NCBI GenBank assembly: GCA_017466885.1
Contig: JAFTTH010000014.1
Location: forward strand, 1 to 42,159
DNA length: 42,159 bases
Direction of reading: 5' to 3'
DNA from: Oscillospiraceae bacterium
GTDB lineage: Bacteria; Bacillota; Clostridia; Oscillospirales; Ruminococcaceae
This document shows, piece after piece, positions 7,202 through 13,668 of the stretch (positions are counted from its first letter, which is position 1; each line of letters begins with the position of its first letter). The notes under the pieces are model-generated. The model ran no database searches. It saw nothing but the letters and a program-made list of their open reading frames with translations, and was not told the DNA's origin. The position numbers and the translations under genes are program-made.

Positions 7202-8593
7202 GTGAAAAGAAAAGTGTCCTCCAAGCCGACCGATACCTTGCTGGAGGGCTCGGTGGCAAAGGGACTGATTTGGTTTGCCTTTCCCCTTTTTTTAGGGAAT
7301 CTGTTTCAGCAGCTTTACAATACGGCGGATACCCTCATTGTTGGGAACTTCCTCCCCAAGGAATCTCTTGCGGCGGTCAGCTCCTCGGGAAATCTTATCT
7401 TTATGCTGGTGGGATTTCTCAATGGAATCGCCGGCGGAGCGGGAGTTGTGATTGCAAAATACTTCGGCGCCAAGGATGAGGAAAGCCTGAGCCGTGCAGT
7501 ACATACCAACGTTGCCTTTGGCCTTGCCGGAGGCGGCCTGTTGACGGTGGTGGGGGTCCTCCTGACCCCCCAGATCCTTACTTGGATGGGTACCCCGCCA
7601 GATGTTCTCCCCGAGTCGATCACCTATTTTCAGGTGTATTTTTTCGGGGTTATGGCCACCTTTCTGTATAGCATCGGAGCGGGGATTTTGCAGGCGGTGG
7701 GGGATAGCCGCCACCCACTGTATTACCTGATTGTCTCTTCAGTGATTAACATTTTGCTGGACCTGCTGTTTGTGGGCGGGTTTGGATGGGGTGTTGCCTC
7801 GGCCGCCGCCGCAACGGTGATCTCCCAGGCTGTCTCCGCTGTTTTGTGCCTGTACCGGCTGCTTCGGTTGGAAAAGGTCTGCCGGGTGGAAATCAAAAAG
7901 ATCCGTTTCCACGGAGATATGTTCTCCCAGATCATCCGGTTTGGGTTGCCGGCCGGAGTGCAAAACTCGGTGATCGGCTTCGCCAACGTGATGGTGCAAA
8001 CACAGATCAACCTCTTTGATGCCGACGCCGTGGCGGGGTGCGGCTCATATTCCAAGGTGGAGGGGTTTGTCTTCCTTCCGGTAACCTGCTTTGCCATGGG
8101 GCTTGCCACGTTTGTCAGCCAGAATCTCGGCGCAGGTCAGTTGGAACGGGTTCGGAAGGGGACACGGTTTGGCATTCTCTGCTCCGTTACATTGACTGAG
8201 GGAATCGGGGTGCTGATCTGGTTGTTCGCCCCCTTTGTGATCGGCCTGTTCAACCAGGATCCTGCGGTGATCGACTATGGTACCCGCCAGGCGCGCACCG
8301 AAGCCTTCTTCTACTTTTTGATGGCCTTCAGCCATTGTGTGGCGGGAGTAATGCGGGGAGCCGGGCGGGCCTACGTGCCGATGCTGGTGATGCTGGGGTG
8401 CTGGTGCGTGGTGCGGGTCAGCTATATTCTGCTGGCGATGCAGGCCTTCCAGGATATCCTTGTGGTATTCACCGCCTATCCGCTGACCTGGTTTTTAAGC
8501 TCAGTCTTCTTCCTGATCTACTATTTGAAGGCCGATTGGATCCATTCCTTCGAAAAACAGGGGAAGCATCATCCAAAAGAAATCCAGCCGTAG
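7202..8593 (+). CDS. MATE-family multidrug/Na+ efflux transporter
   Basis: 463 residues from GTG at 7202, preceded by GAAGGGAGGG at optimal distance. Twelve predicted membrane helices in two related halves; LIWFAFPLFLGNLFQQLYNT (about 21-40) followed by ADTLIVGNF is the hallmark MATE opening, and the second half restarts near 240 with IIRFGLPAGVQNSVI. Family members export cationic drugs or metabolites in exchange for Na+ or H+. Substrate unknown. It starts 28 bases after the terminator of the decarboxylase set and no promoter is obvious, so read-through may feed it. No clear terminator follows before the tRNA promoter. Confidence 0.92.
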   Translation: MKRKVSSKPTDTLLEGSVAKGLIWFAFPLFLGNLFQQLYNTADTLIVGNFLPKESLAAVSSSGNLIFMLVGFLNGIAGGAGVVIAKYFGAKDEESLSRAVHTNVAFGLAGGGLLTVVGVLLTPQILTWMGTPPDVLPESITYFQVYFFGVMATFLYSIGAGILQAVGDSRHPLYYLIVSSVINILLDLLFVGGFGWGVASAAAATVISQAVSAVLCLYRLLRLEKVCRVEIKKIRFHGDMFSQIIRFGLPAGVQNSVIGFANVMVQTQINLFDADAVAGCGSYSKVEGFVFLPVTCFAMGLATFVSQNLGAGQLERVRKGTRFGILCSVTLTEGIGVLIWLFAPFVIGLFNQDPAVIDYGTRQARTEAFFYFLMAFSHCVAGVMRGAGRAYVPMLVMLGCWCVVRVSYILLAMQAFQDILVVFTAYPLTWFLSSVFFLIYYLKADWIHSFEKQGKHHPKEIQP

Positions 8594-8623
8594 AAAAAAA
8601 TTCCCTTTTTCTGAAAATACCTC

Positions 8624-8652
8624 TTGATTTTTCTCCCGGTTTGTGGCATAAT
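8624..8652 (+). promoter_or_regulatory. Promoter of tRNA-Arg
   Basis: TTGATT (8624-8629), 17-base spacer, CATAAT (8647-8652), about 30 bases before the tRNA. Confidence 0.7.
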
Positions 8653-8681
8653 ATTTAAGGTCACTTTTGGGTGACCGATTT

Positions 8682-8756
8682 GCGCCTGTAGCTCAGTGGA
8701 TAGAGCACTGGCCTCCGGAGCCAGGTGCGTTGGTTCGATTCCAATCAGGCGTACCA
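8682..8756 (+). tRNA. tRNA-Arg (anticodon CCG)
   Basis: Complete cloverleaf with encoded CCA. Acceptor GCGCCTG pairs with CAGGCGT (G1-U72 wobble); D arm GCTC/GAGC; anticodon stem CTGGC (8708-8712) with GCCAG (8720-8724) and loop CTCCGGA with anticodon CCG at 8715-8717, reading CGG; T arm contains TTCGATT. A perfect terminator follows within ten bases, so it is transcribed alone. tRNA 3' ends are common insertion points, and an accessory-looking segment begins right after. Confidence 0.97.
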
Positions 8757-8760
8757 ACAA

Positions 8761-8799
8761 AAAAGCCTAATTTGTCTACGAGACAAATTAGGCTTTTTT
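8761..8799. terminator. Terminator of tRNA-Arg, at the head of hairpin array B
   Basis: GCCTAATTTGTC (8765-8776) pairs perfectly with GACAAATTAGGC (8782-8793) around TACGA, with an A-run before and six T after. It works in both directions. Confidence 0.95.
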
Positions 8800-8800
8800 G

Positions 8801-8964
8801 AATGATGTTTGCCTTCGGCAAATGAGGCGTTTCACTAATGATGACGGCTACGCCTAATGATGTCGCTTCGCTAATGTATTGGGCAAACATCGCATCATTG
8901 CGACCAAATGGAGCAACATCATTATGCGAAGCATAACATCATATCGCATCAGCGATATATCATT
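8801..8964 (+). repeat. Hairpin array B (linker AATGATG / CATCATT)
   Basis: Left half: linker AATGATG at 8801-8807, 8837-8843 and 8856-8862, with a variant at 8821-8827, separating short hairpins such as TTTGCC-TTC-GGCAAA (8808-8822) and GGC-TAC-GCC (8846-8854). Right half: the reversed linker CATCATT at 8893-8899 and 8917-8923, CATCAT at 8937-8942 and a last partial copy at 8960-8964, separating TTGC/GCAA (8898-8916), TTATGC-GAA-GCATAA (8922-8936) and ATATCGC-ATCA-GCGATAT (8941-8958). ATGTTTGCC (8805-8813) is complementary to GGCAAACAT (8882-8890), closing the left half and competing with the first hairpin. The last linker runs into the -35 box of the next gene. Confidence 0.85.
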
Positions 8965-8991
8965 GAAAAGCAACATTTTTTGTGGTATAAT
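8963..8991 (+). promoter_or_regulatory. Promoter of the cytidine deaminase gene
   Basis: TTGAAA (8963-8968), 17-base spacer, TATAAT (8986-8991). The -35 box overlaps the final linker of hairpin array B. AGGAGG (9017-9022) is seven bases before the GTG start. Confidence 0.8.
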
Positions 8992-9029
8992 CAGTTCAAC
9001 AAATTCGACATTTAACAGGAGGCATTTCT

Positions 9030-9440
9030 GTGGAAAGATATCCTCTCACTGAAAAAGATAAAGAACTAATTAAAATTGGTTTGCAGGTTTTAGCGAACAA
9101 TTTTGATGATGGCGTTTACAATCACACGGTTGGATGTGCAGTTTTATGCAAGAACGGAAACATCTACAAAGGCGTAAATTGTGATGGCATTCACGGGTCT
9201 TGTGCTGAATATATTACCGTTGGAATTGCTATTTCAAGTGGAGAACGTGAATTTGATACGATCGTTGCCGTACACGAAAAACATCATAATTGTGTTATTC
9301 CGCCCTGCGGCAATTGCAGACAAATGTTGTTTGAGTATTGTCCCGATATTAAAGTAATAGTAAATGATGAAAACGGAAATCTTATCAAGGTAAAAGCCAG
9401 AGATTTGTTGCCGTTTGCTTGGGAACCTGTAATCTGCTAA
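9030..9440 (+). CDS. Cytidine deaminase, blasticidin-S-deaminase-like
   Basis: 136 residues from GTG 9030. Zinc/catalytic motifs are C58-A59-E60 (HGSCAEY) and P-C93-G-N-C96 (IPPCGNCRQ), giving three Cys zinc ligands and Glu60 as proton shuttle; this is the hydrolytic cytidine deaminase fold. The stretch GEREFDTIVAV (71-81) and the tail with KARDLLPF resemble Bacillus blasticidin-S deaminase more than housekeeping Cdd, so the substrate may be a cytosine-containing antibiotic or modified nucleoside. The gene is visibly more AT-rich than the genes around and lies between two hairpin arrays just after a tRNA, which suggests acquisition. Its own promoter and terminator make it a self-contained cassette. 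Confidence 0.88.
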   Translation: MERYPLTEKDKELIKIGLQVLANNFDDGVYNHTVGCAVLCKNGNIYKGVNCDGIHGSCAEYITVGIAISSGEREFDTIVAVHEKHHNCVIPPCGNCRQMLFEYCPDIKVIVNDENGNLIKVKARDLLPFAWEPVIC

Positions 9441-9456
9441 ATCAATAGTCCGTCGC

Positions 9457-9499
9457 ACTACTTTTAGTCTTTCTTACCCCAGTTATACTACTTTCAGTC
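9457..9499. repeat. Short direct repeat after the deaminase gene
   Basis: ACTACTTTTAGTC (9457-9469) and ACTACTTTCAGTC (9487-9499) differ at one base and lie 30 bases apart. A related pair of ACGCACC words occurs at 9799-9836. Role unknown. Confidence 0.5.
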
Positions 9500-9509
9500 G
9501 CTCTTTCGC

Positions 9510-9552
9510 AAAAAGAAGTAACTTTTGTTTACCAAAAGTTACTTCTTTTTTA
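9510..9552. terminator. Long perfect terminator hairpin after the deaminase gene
   Basis: Eighteen bases (9510-9527) pair perfectly with 9533-9550 around TTTAC; A-run before, T-run after, so active in either direction. It heads hairpin array C just as the tRNA terminator heads array B. Confidence 0.95.
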
Positions 9553-9555
9553 TCT

Positions 9556-9735
9556 AAGCCGCAGGCTTGGCATATCATCAGCCCCAACGGGGCTGTATAT
9601 CATCCATCGCTTTGCGATGGTATATCACCACGGCATAGCCGTGCATAAACCCTCCTGCGGCTTGATGAGATGCAACACTTCGTGTTGATGATATGCAATT
9701 CCTTCGGAATTGATGAGATACAAGGCTTCGCCTTG
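9556..9735 (+). repeat. Hairpin array C (linker TATCATC / GATGATA)
   Basis: Left half: linker TATCATC (9573-9579, 9598-9604, variant TATCACC 9623-9629) separates GCCCC-AAC-GGGGC (9581-9593), CCATCGC-TTT-GCGATGG (9604-9620) and CACGGC-ATA-GCCGTG (9629-9643). Right half: GATGAGATG (9664-9672), GATGATATG (9687-9695) and GATGAGATA (9712-9720) separate CAACAC-TTC-GTGTTG (9673-9687), CAATTCC-TTC-GGAATTG (9696-9712) and CAAGGC-TTC-GCCTTG (9721-9735). AAGCCGCAGG (9556-9565) is complementary to CCTGCGGCTT (9654-9663), enclosing the left half and competing with a local AAGCC-GCA-GGCTT hairpin. This is the cleanest of the four arrays. Confidence 0.9.
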
Positions 9736-9761
9736 ATTTGTATGCAGAAAAGTGATATAAT
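9733..9761 (+). promoter_or_regulatory. Promoter at the outer edge of hairpin array C
   Basis: TTGATT (9733-9738) lies partly in the last hairpin stem; after 17 bases comes TATAAT (9756-9761). No gene with a ribosome site follows on this strand. Confidence 0.65.
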
Positions 9762-9767
9762 CTGTTC

Positions 9768-9987
9768 GAAAAATAAGAATTTATCGAACAGAGCAGTTAC
9801 GCACCTTTTCGCTGTTCTTTCCCTGCTTTACGCACCGTTATACTGCTCTTTTACAATAATATCCGTTCCTTACGAAACGGGCGATATATTTTCGATATGA
9901 TATACGCTTCGTGGCGCGTGAGAAAAATGAATATGCCCCCAAGAAAGCAAAAAACACATCCGCCAAGCTCCCGGTGGATGTGTTTTT
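9768..9987 (+). ncRNA. Candidate small RNA transcribed from the array C promoter
   Basis: Between the promoter and a bidirectional terminator (9949-9987) there is about 220 bases without a credible ORF but with pairing potential: CTGTTCGA (9762-9769) with TCGAACAG (9784-9791), AGAGCAGT (9790-9797) with ACTGCTCT (9842-9849), and further small hairpins with GATAT words at 9855-9925. Transcription is inferred from promoter and terminator alone. Confidence 0.35.
9949..9987. terminator. Bidirectional terminator
   Basis: AAAAACACATCC (9950-9961) pairs with GGATGTGTTTTT (9976-9987). It ends the minus-strand small gene at 10011 and any plus-strand RNA from 9768. Confidence 0.9.
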
Positions 9988-10010
9988 GTTTTGTGTTGGG
10001 TGGGTCCGGA

Positions 10011-10175
10011 TTATTTGACCGTGTTGTTTTTGCAGTCCTTCTTTTGGCCGCCGCAGTCATTGCCGGAAAGGCAGACCCGGCGATTTTTGCCGTCCCCTTG
10101 GCGGGTGATTTCCACCACCACATTTCGCCCGAGATGGGTGCAGTATTGTTCCTGAATGGATTTTACCTGTCGCAT
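10011..10175 (-). CDS. Small Cys-containing hypothetical protein
   Basis: 54 residues if started at the ATG at 10175, eight bases after AGAGG; an ATG two codons earlier is too close to that site. The sequence begins MRQVKSIQEQYC, is basic, and has C12, C35, C41 and C48 (spacing x22, x5, x6), suggesting a small zinc- or disulfide-stabilised fold. I recognise no family with certainty, though similar four-Cys proteins of this size are familiar from Clostridia. It lies between two terminators, so read-through from the SDR gene or an unseen promoter would be needed. It is clearly coding in style: clean start, ribosome site and stop, and a terminator 24 bases after. Confidence 0.55.
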   Translation of the reverse strand: MRQVKSIQEQYCTHLGRNVVVEITRQGDGKNRRVCLSGNDCGGQKKDCKNNTVK

Positions 10176-10194
10176 TTTCATTACCTCTGCAATA

Positions 10195-10230
10195 AAATAA
10201 CCGCCGCATCGTTAATATATGCGGCGGTCA
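10195..10230 (-). terminator. Terminator of the nifS-nifU-SDR unit
   Basis: CCGCCGCAT (10201-10209) pairs with ATGCGGCGG (10219-10227); on the minus strand it is followed by TTATTTTATT. Confidence 0.85.
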
Positions 10231-10259
10231 ATTTTGTTATGCAAGGGGATGGGTGGAAA

Positions 10260-11021
10260 TCAGCGGGTTTTGGTCCAGACCCAGATAATAAAACGCATGG
10301 GGAAGATTTTTGCGGCCATCCGCTGGGCCTTGACGTTCAGACCGTAAACCGAGAGGTCCTTGCCCTTGTCTGCGTGACGGAGAGCAAGAGCCGCAACCTT
10401 GGCAGGACTCTGCATAAAGGGATGGTGGGAAACGGCGCCCGGGTTGCTGGTATCCTTGGCGACGGAGAAAAACTCCGTATCCACCCAGCCGGGGCAGACG
10501 GCTGTAACGCTGATTTTCCGGCTCTTCAGCTCCCGATGCAGTGCCCGGGAAAAATGGAGCATAAAGGCTTTGGTGGAAGCGTAAATGTTCATGTAGGGAA
10601 GGGGCTGGAATGCCGAACAGGAAACGATCTCAATGATCCGTCCGCCCTCGTTCATATGGGGGATGGCGCGGTAGGTCATCTCCACGGCAGCCTTCACGTT
10701 CAGGTCGATCATCCGCTCTACCTGCTCGTGCTCAAAGTCCTCAAAATGGCCAAATTTGCCGAAGCCCGCTCCGTTGACGAGATACCGGATATCCGGCTGC
10801 TCCTCATCCATCATCGCGGTGACACGGGCCAGATCCTCTTTGGAGATCAGGTCGGCGGGAATGACCCGCAGGGGTGTTTTGACCTCCTGACGAAGTGCCT
10901 CCAGACGGTCTGCCCGCCGGGCCACCACCCAGATTTCATCCAGGTTTTTCTTGTCCAGGAGAAAAACGAATTCCTTTCCCATTCCTGAGGATGCGCCGGT
11001 AACGATAGCAATGCGTTTCAT
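10260..11021 (-). CDS. Short-chain dehydrogenase/reductase (SDR)
   Basis: 253 residues from the ATG at 11021, chosen because GGGAGGA lies seven bases before it; a longer ORF start at 11036 has none. Classical SDR: nucleotide-binding GASSGMG at 9-15, NGAGFG at about 83-88, catalytic serine in IVSCSAF and the YASTK pair (Y and K), then PGWVDTEF. The cofactor should be NAD(P)H; the substrate is not evident. It is 26 bases after nifU on the same strand and shares its terminator, so it is probably co-transcribed with the Fe-S assembly genes although no functional link is obvious. The C-terminal region ends in a basic, hydrophobic stretch (MRFIIWVWTKTR) that may touch the membrane. Confidence 0.88.
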   Translation of the reverse strand: MKRIAIVTGASSGMGKEFVFLLDKKNLDEIWVVARRADRLEALRQEVKTPLRVIPADLISKEDLARVTAMMDEEQPDIRYLVNGAGFGKFGHFEDFEHEQVERMIDLNVKAAVEMTYRAIPHMNEGGRIIEIVSCSAFQPLPYMNIYASTKAFMLHFSRALHRELKSRKISVTAVCPGWVDTEFFSVAKDTSNPGAVSHHPFMQSPAKVAALALRHADKGKDLSVYGLNVKAQRMAAKIFPMRFIIWVWTKTR

Positions 11022-11047
11022 GCTGAATCCTCCCATTTTTTGTTATC

Positions 11048-11476
11048 TTAGTGGCAGCTGCAGGAGTCGCAACCGCCAATCTCACCAACGATAGGGGTCG
11101 GGTCAATGCCCTGACGGGTATAATAATCTGCGATCGCGGACTTGACCGCCTGCTCCGCAAGAACAGAGCAATGCACCTTCACAGGGGGCAGACCGTCCAG
11201 CGCCTCAACGACCGCCTGGTTGGTCAGGGTCAGCGCCTCGTCGATGGTTTTGCCCTTAATCAGCTCGGTGGCCATAGAGCTGGTGGCAATGGCCGCACCG
11301 CAACCGAAGGTCTTGAAGCGGACATCAGTGATAACGCCCCCCTCAATCTTCAGATACATCTTCATAATATCTCCGCACTTAACGTTGCCAACCTCGCCGA
11401 TGGCGTTGGCATCCTCCAACTCACCCACGTTCCGGGGGTTGGCGAAATGGTCCATAACCTTTTCACTGTAAAGCAT
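11048..11476 (-). CDS. nifU: NifU/IscU-type Fe-S cluster scaffold
   Basis: 142 residues. Carries the scaffold ligands C34 with D36 (KCGD), C59 (FGCGAA) and C103 (VHCSVLA), on which [2Fe-2S]/[4Fe-4S] clusters are built before transfer to apoproteins. It corresponds to the N-terminal NifU domain alone, plus a C-terminal Cys/His tail (CDSCSCH) seen in clostridial versions. It begins 25 bases after the cysteine desulfurase gene, the standard nifS-nifU pair, and the many Fe-S proteins encoded near (ferredoxin, rubredoxins) are natural clients. AAAGGA about 11 bases before the ATG is a moderate ribosome site. Confidence 0.95.
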   Translation of the reverse strand: MLYSEKVMDHFANPRNVGELEDANAIGEVGNVKCGDIMKMYLKIEGGVITDVRFKTFGCGAAIATSSMATELIKGKTIDEALTLTNQAVVEALDGLPPVKVHCSVLAEQAVKSAIADYYTRQGIDPTPIVGEIGGCDSCSCH

Positions 11477-11501
11477 AGTAAAACAATCCTTTCAGAGTGT
11501 G

Positions 11502-12698
11502 TTAATCCTGGAAATAAAAGTTTCCGGTTTTGGTTTTTTCCTCCCAAACAGGGCTCATCATCCGGAGACGCTCCACCACTTGAGGGAGAACCTTCACCAG
11601 GTGATCCACGTCCTCATCGGTATTGTACCGGCCGAGGGAGAGGCGGAGAGAGCCGTGGGCAACCTCATGAGGCAACCCGATGGAAAGAAGCACATGGCTG
11701 GGGTCAAGAGATCCGGAGGTGCAGGCCGAGCCGGAGGAAGCGCAAATTCCGTTCATATCCAGCATCAGCAGAAGAGCCTCGCCCTCAATTCCCTCAAAGG
11801 AGAAGTTGACATTCCCCGGCAGCCGATGCTCGGCACTGCCGTTCAGTCGGCAATGGGGGATTTTGGAGAGCTCTGCAATCAGCCGATCCCGCATTCCGGT
11901 CAGCCGGGCAGTCTCTTCGGGGAGGTCGGCAACGGCGTTTTCCAGCGCGGTGACCATCCCCATAATGGTGGGCAGGCTCTCAGTTCCGGCGCGGCGGGAG
12001 CGCTCCTGGGCACCACCTTCAATGAGGTTGGCCAGAACGATTCCCTTCCGGCAGTAAAGAAGGCCGGTACCCTTGGGCCCATTGAATTTATGGGCGGAGA
12101 GGGAAAGGAGATCGATGGACTGCTCCTTGACGTGAATGGGAAGATGGCCCACCGCCTGAACGGCATCGGTGTGGAAAAGAACACCCTTTTCCCGGCAGAG
12201 TGCGCCGATCTGGGCAATAGGGTTGACGGTGCCGATCTCATTATTGGCATACATAATCGAAACAATGGCCGTTTTTTCGGTGATGGCATTTGCCACAGCA
12301 TCAACGCTGACCAGGCCGTCCTCCGAAACAGGAAGATAGGTGACCGAATAGCCCTGCTTTTCCAGCGCCTTGCAGGTATGCAGAATGGCGTGATGCTCGT
12401 AAGCGGTGGTGATGATATGATTCTTGCCCCGCTTGGAAAGGAAGGGGAGAACACCCTTCAGGGCCCAGTTATCTGACTCAGATCCCCCGGAGGTGAAATA
12501 GATCTCCTGGGGCTCGGCGCCCAGCACTGCCGCTGCGCGCTGACGGCAATCCTCCAGAATCCGCTTGGAATCCCGGCCGAGGGAATAGATGCTGGAGGGG
12601 TTTCCGAAATGCTCGGTCAATGCTTTTGCAATCACAGCCGTCGCCTCGGGGGAAACCGGGGTGGTTGCCGCGTTATCCATATATACAAGTTTAGACAT
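11502..12698 (-). CDS. nifS: Cysteine desulfurase
   Basis: 398 residues from ATG 12698 (CGGAG eight bases before); the ORF stays open to 12821 but that extension includes promoter DNA. PLP-dependent class V aminotransferase fold: YMDNAATTP at 6-14, Schiff-base lysine K204 in [10 protein letters not shown], and the persulfide-carrying C326 in [10 protein letters not shown]. It removes sulfur from cysteine and passes it to the NifU scaffold encoded downstream. The length of the catalytic-Cys loop places it with NifS/IscS, not SufS. No IscR-type Rrf2 gene is adjacent. Confidence 0.96.
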   Translation of the reverse strand: MSKLVYMDNAATTPVSPEATAVIAKALTEHFGNPSSIYSLGRDSKRILEDCRQRAAAVLGAEPQEIYFTSGGSESDNWALKGVLPFLSKRGKNHIITTAYEHHAILHTCKALEKQGYSVTYLPVSEDGLVSVDAVANAITEKTAIVSIMYANNEIGTVNPIAQIGALCREKGVLFHTDAVQAVGHLPIHVKEQSIDLLSLSAHKFNGPKGTGLLYCRKGIVLANLIEGGAQERSRRAGTESLPTIMGMVTALENAVADLPEETARLTGMRDRLIAELSKIPHCRLNGSAEHRLPGNVNFSFEGIEGEALLLMLDMNGICASSGSACTSGSLDPSHVLLSIGLPHEVAHGSLRLSLGRYNTDEDVDHLVKVLPQVVERLRMMSPVWEEKTKTGNFYFQD

Positions 12699-12792
12699 AA
12701 CAAACTCCGTTCTCCGCAGGAATGAAATTGCAACCCGCCATCCCCCGACTGCGGAAGAGGGGATGTGGAGAGAAAAACCTTCTCCAGCATCT

Positions 12793-12821
12793 AATATATA
12801 CCATTTCAGTATAAAAATCAA
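12793..12821 (-). promoter_or_regulatory. Promoter of the nifS operon
   Basis: On the minus strand TTGATT (plus 12816-12821), 17-base spacer, TATATT (plus 12793-12798). The leader of about 90 bases before nifS contains small GC-rich inverted repeats but no riboswitch I can identify. Confidence 0.75.
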
Positions 12822-12846
12822 TACCGCCGGAGAAAATTTACTCTAA

Positions 12847-12883
12847 AGCTAAAAATTCATACCCGAAAACCTGCTTTTTAGCT
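12847..12883. terminator. Weak terminator-like inverted repeat after the Crp/Fnr gene
   Basis: AGCTAAAAA (12847-12855) pairs with TTTTTAGCT (12875-12883) across a 19-base loop, about 40 bases past the regulator stop. AT-rich stem, so a weak stop. Confidence 0.35.
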
Positions 12884-12924
12884 ATTATCTTCCCCATTTT
12901 GCGCCGAATATCAGGGGTGGCCAC

Positions 12925-13584
12925 TCAAAGCAGCCGGAACTGCTTTCGGTTGCTTTCTAGAATGCCCTCAGCCCGGAGCTTGCTGATCTCGGCGGAAAGG
13001 CCGCTCCGCTCCACCTCAAGATAGTCCGCCAGCTCCTGCCGGTTAAAGGGGATGGTAAAGCTGGTGCTTCCCATCCGCTTGGCCTGTCCGGTCAGATAGG
13101 TCATCAGCTTCTCTCGGGTGGTTCGTTTGGAGGTCACCTCGATTTTTTGGTGAAACAATAGGGTCTTGGTGGCCAGATCCTTCATTAAATTAAAGATCAG
13201 CTGCTGGTGAAAGCCGCAGTTGTTGGAGCAGGTATGAAGAATGTGGTCACATTCAATGAGCATTACCTCGCAGGGCTCGTTGGCGACCACCGAAACGGGA
13301 ATCGACCCAACCTCCGCGCAGGCAAAAGCCTCTCCAAACATTTCGGAGGGAGAGATCCCGGTGAGAATGGTTCGGTTGCCAAAATAATCCACCTGAATGA
13401 CCTGCGCCGAGCCGGAAAGCATAATCCCAATATGCTTTGCCGGTGCTCCTTCGGCAAAGATGGTATACTTTTTGTCAAATGAAACCACTTTTGCACCCAG
13501 ACATCCCAGCATCGGCAGGAGCTGTTCCTCTGAGATATGAGAAAAAAGGGGGCATTTTTGGAGCACTTCAAAATATTTTTTCAT
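12925..13584 (-). CDS. Crp/Fnr-family transcriptional regulator
   Basis: 219 residues from ATG 13584, six bases after CGGAG; an in-frame start at 13611 lies in the operator and lacks a ribosome site. N-terminal cyclic-nucleotide-binding-like beta-barrel (about 15-130; ITGISPSEMFGEAFA-type roll), then a dimer helix and a C-terminal winged helix with RQELADYLEVERSGLSAEIS as recognition region. It lacks the four-Cys N-terminal cluster of Fnr but has several cysteines (11, 28 and a CSNNC pair near 118-122) that might sense redox. It is divergent from D-lactate dehydrogenase, sharing one perfect TTGA-N4-TCAA palindrome, so it probably activates that operon and represses itself. The ligand is unknown. 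Confidence 0.9.
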   Translation of the reverse strand: MKKYFEVLQKCPLFSHISEEQLLPMLGCLGAKVVSFDKKYTIFAEGAPAKHIGIMLSGSAQVIQVDYFGNRTILTGISPSEMFGEAFACAEVGSIPVSVVANEPCEVMLIECDHILHTCSNNCGFHQQLIFNLMKDLATKTLLFHQKIEVTSKRTTREKLMTYLTGQAKRMGSTSFTIPFNRQELADYLEVERSGLSAEISKLRAEGILESNRKQFRLL

Positions 13585-13597
13585 ATTTTTCTCCGTT

Positions 13598-13613
13598 TGT
13601 TGAAATTTCAACA
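13598..13613. promoter_or_regulatory. Crp/Fnr operator (perfect 16-base palindrome)
   Basis: TGTTGAAATTTCAACA, with TTGA/TCAA half-sites as for Fnr/HcpR-type proteins. Its centre (13605.5) is about 41.5 bases before the predicted ldhA start and about 15 bases after the predicted start of the regulator's own transcript, fitting class II activation one way and road-block autorepression the other. Confidence 0.8.
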
Positions 13614-13627
13614 GATATTCCGGGATT

Positions 13628-13656
13628 ATTATACTATAATAAACTCACAAAAGCAA
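13628..13656 (-). promoter_or_regulatory. Promoter of the Crp/Fnr gene
   Basis: On the minus strand TTGCTT, a 17-base spacer and TATAAT (plus 13628-13633). It overlaps head to head with the ldhA -10 box. Confidence 0.6.
13635..13640 (+). promoter_or_regulatory. Activator-dependent -10 box of the ldhA operon
   Basis: Perfect TATAAT, but the expected -35 position (13612-13617, CAGATA) is poor and lies at the edge of the palindrome, as in promoters that need a bound Crp/Fnr activator. Confidence 0.7.
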
Positions 13657-13668
13657 GGAGGTACTGGA

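Noticed and set aside
8761..9552. Insertion sequence or integrative element carrying the deaminase
   Set aside because: No transposase or integrase, no target duplication and no duplicated tRNA 3' end were found. Kept only as a hypothesis.
9897..10988. Plus-strand ORF of 363 codons
   Set aside because: It crosses two terminators and is antisense to a clear SDR gene and the small Cys protein; the encoded sequence resembles no protein and has no ribosome site.
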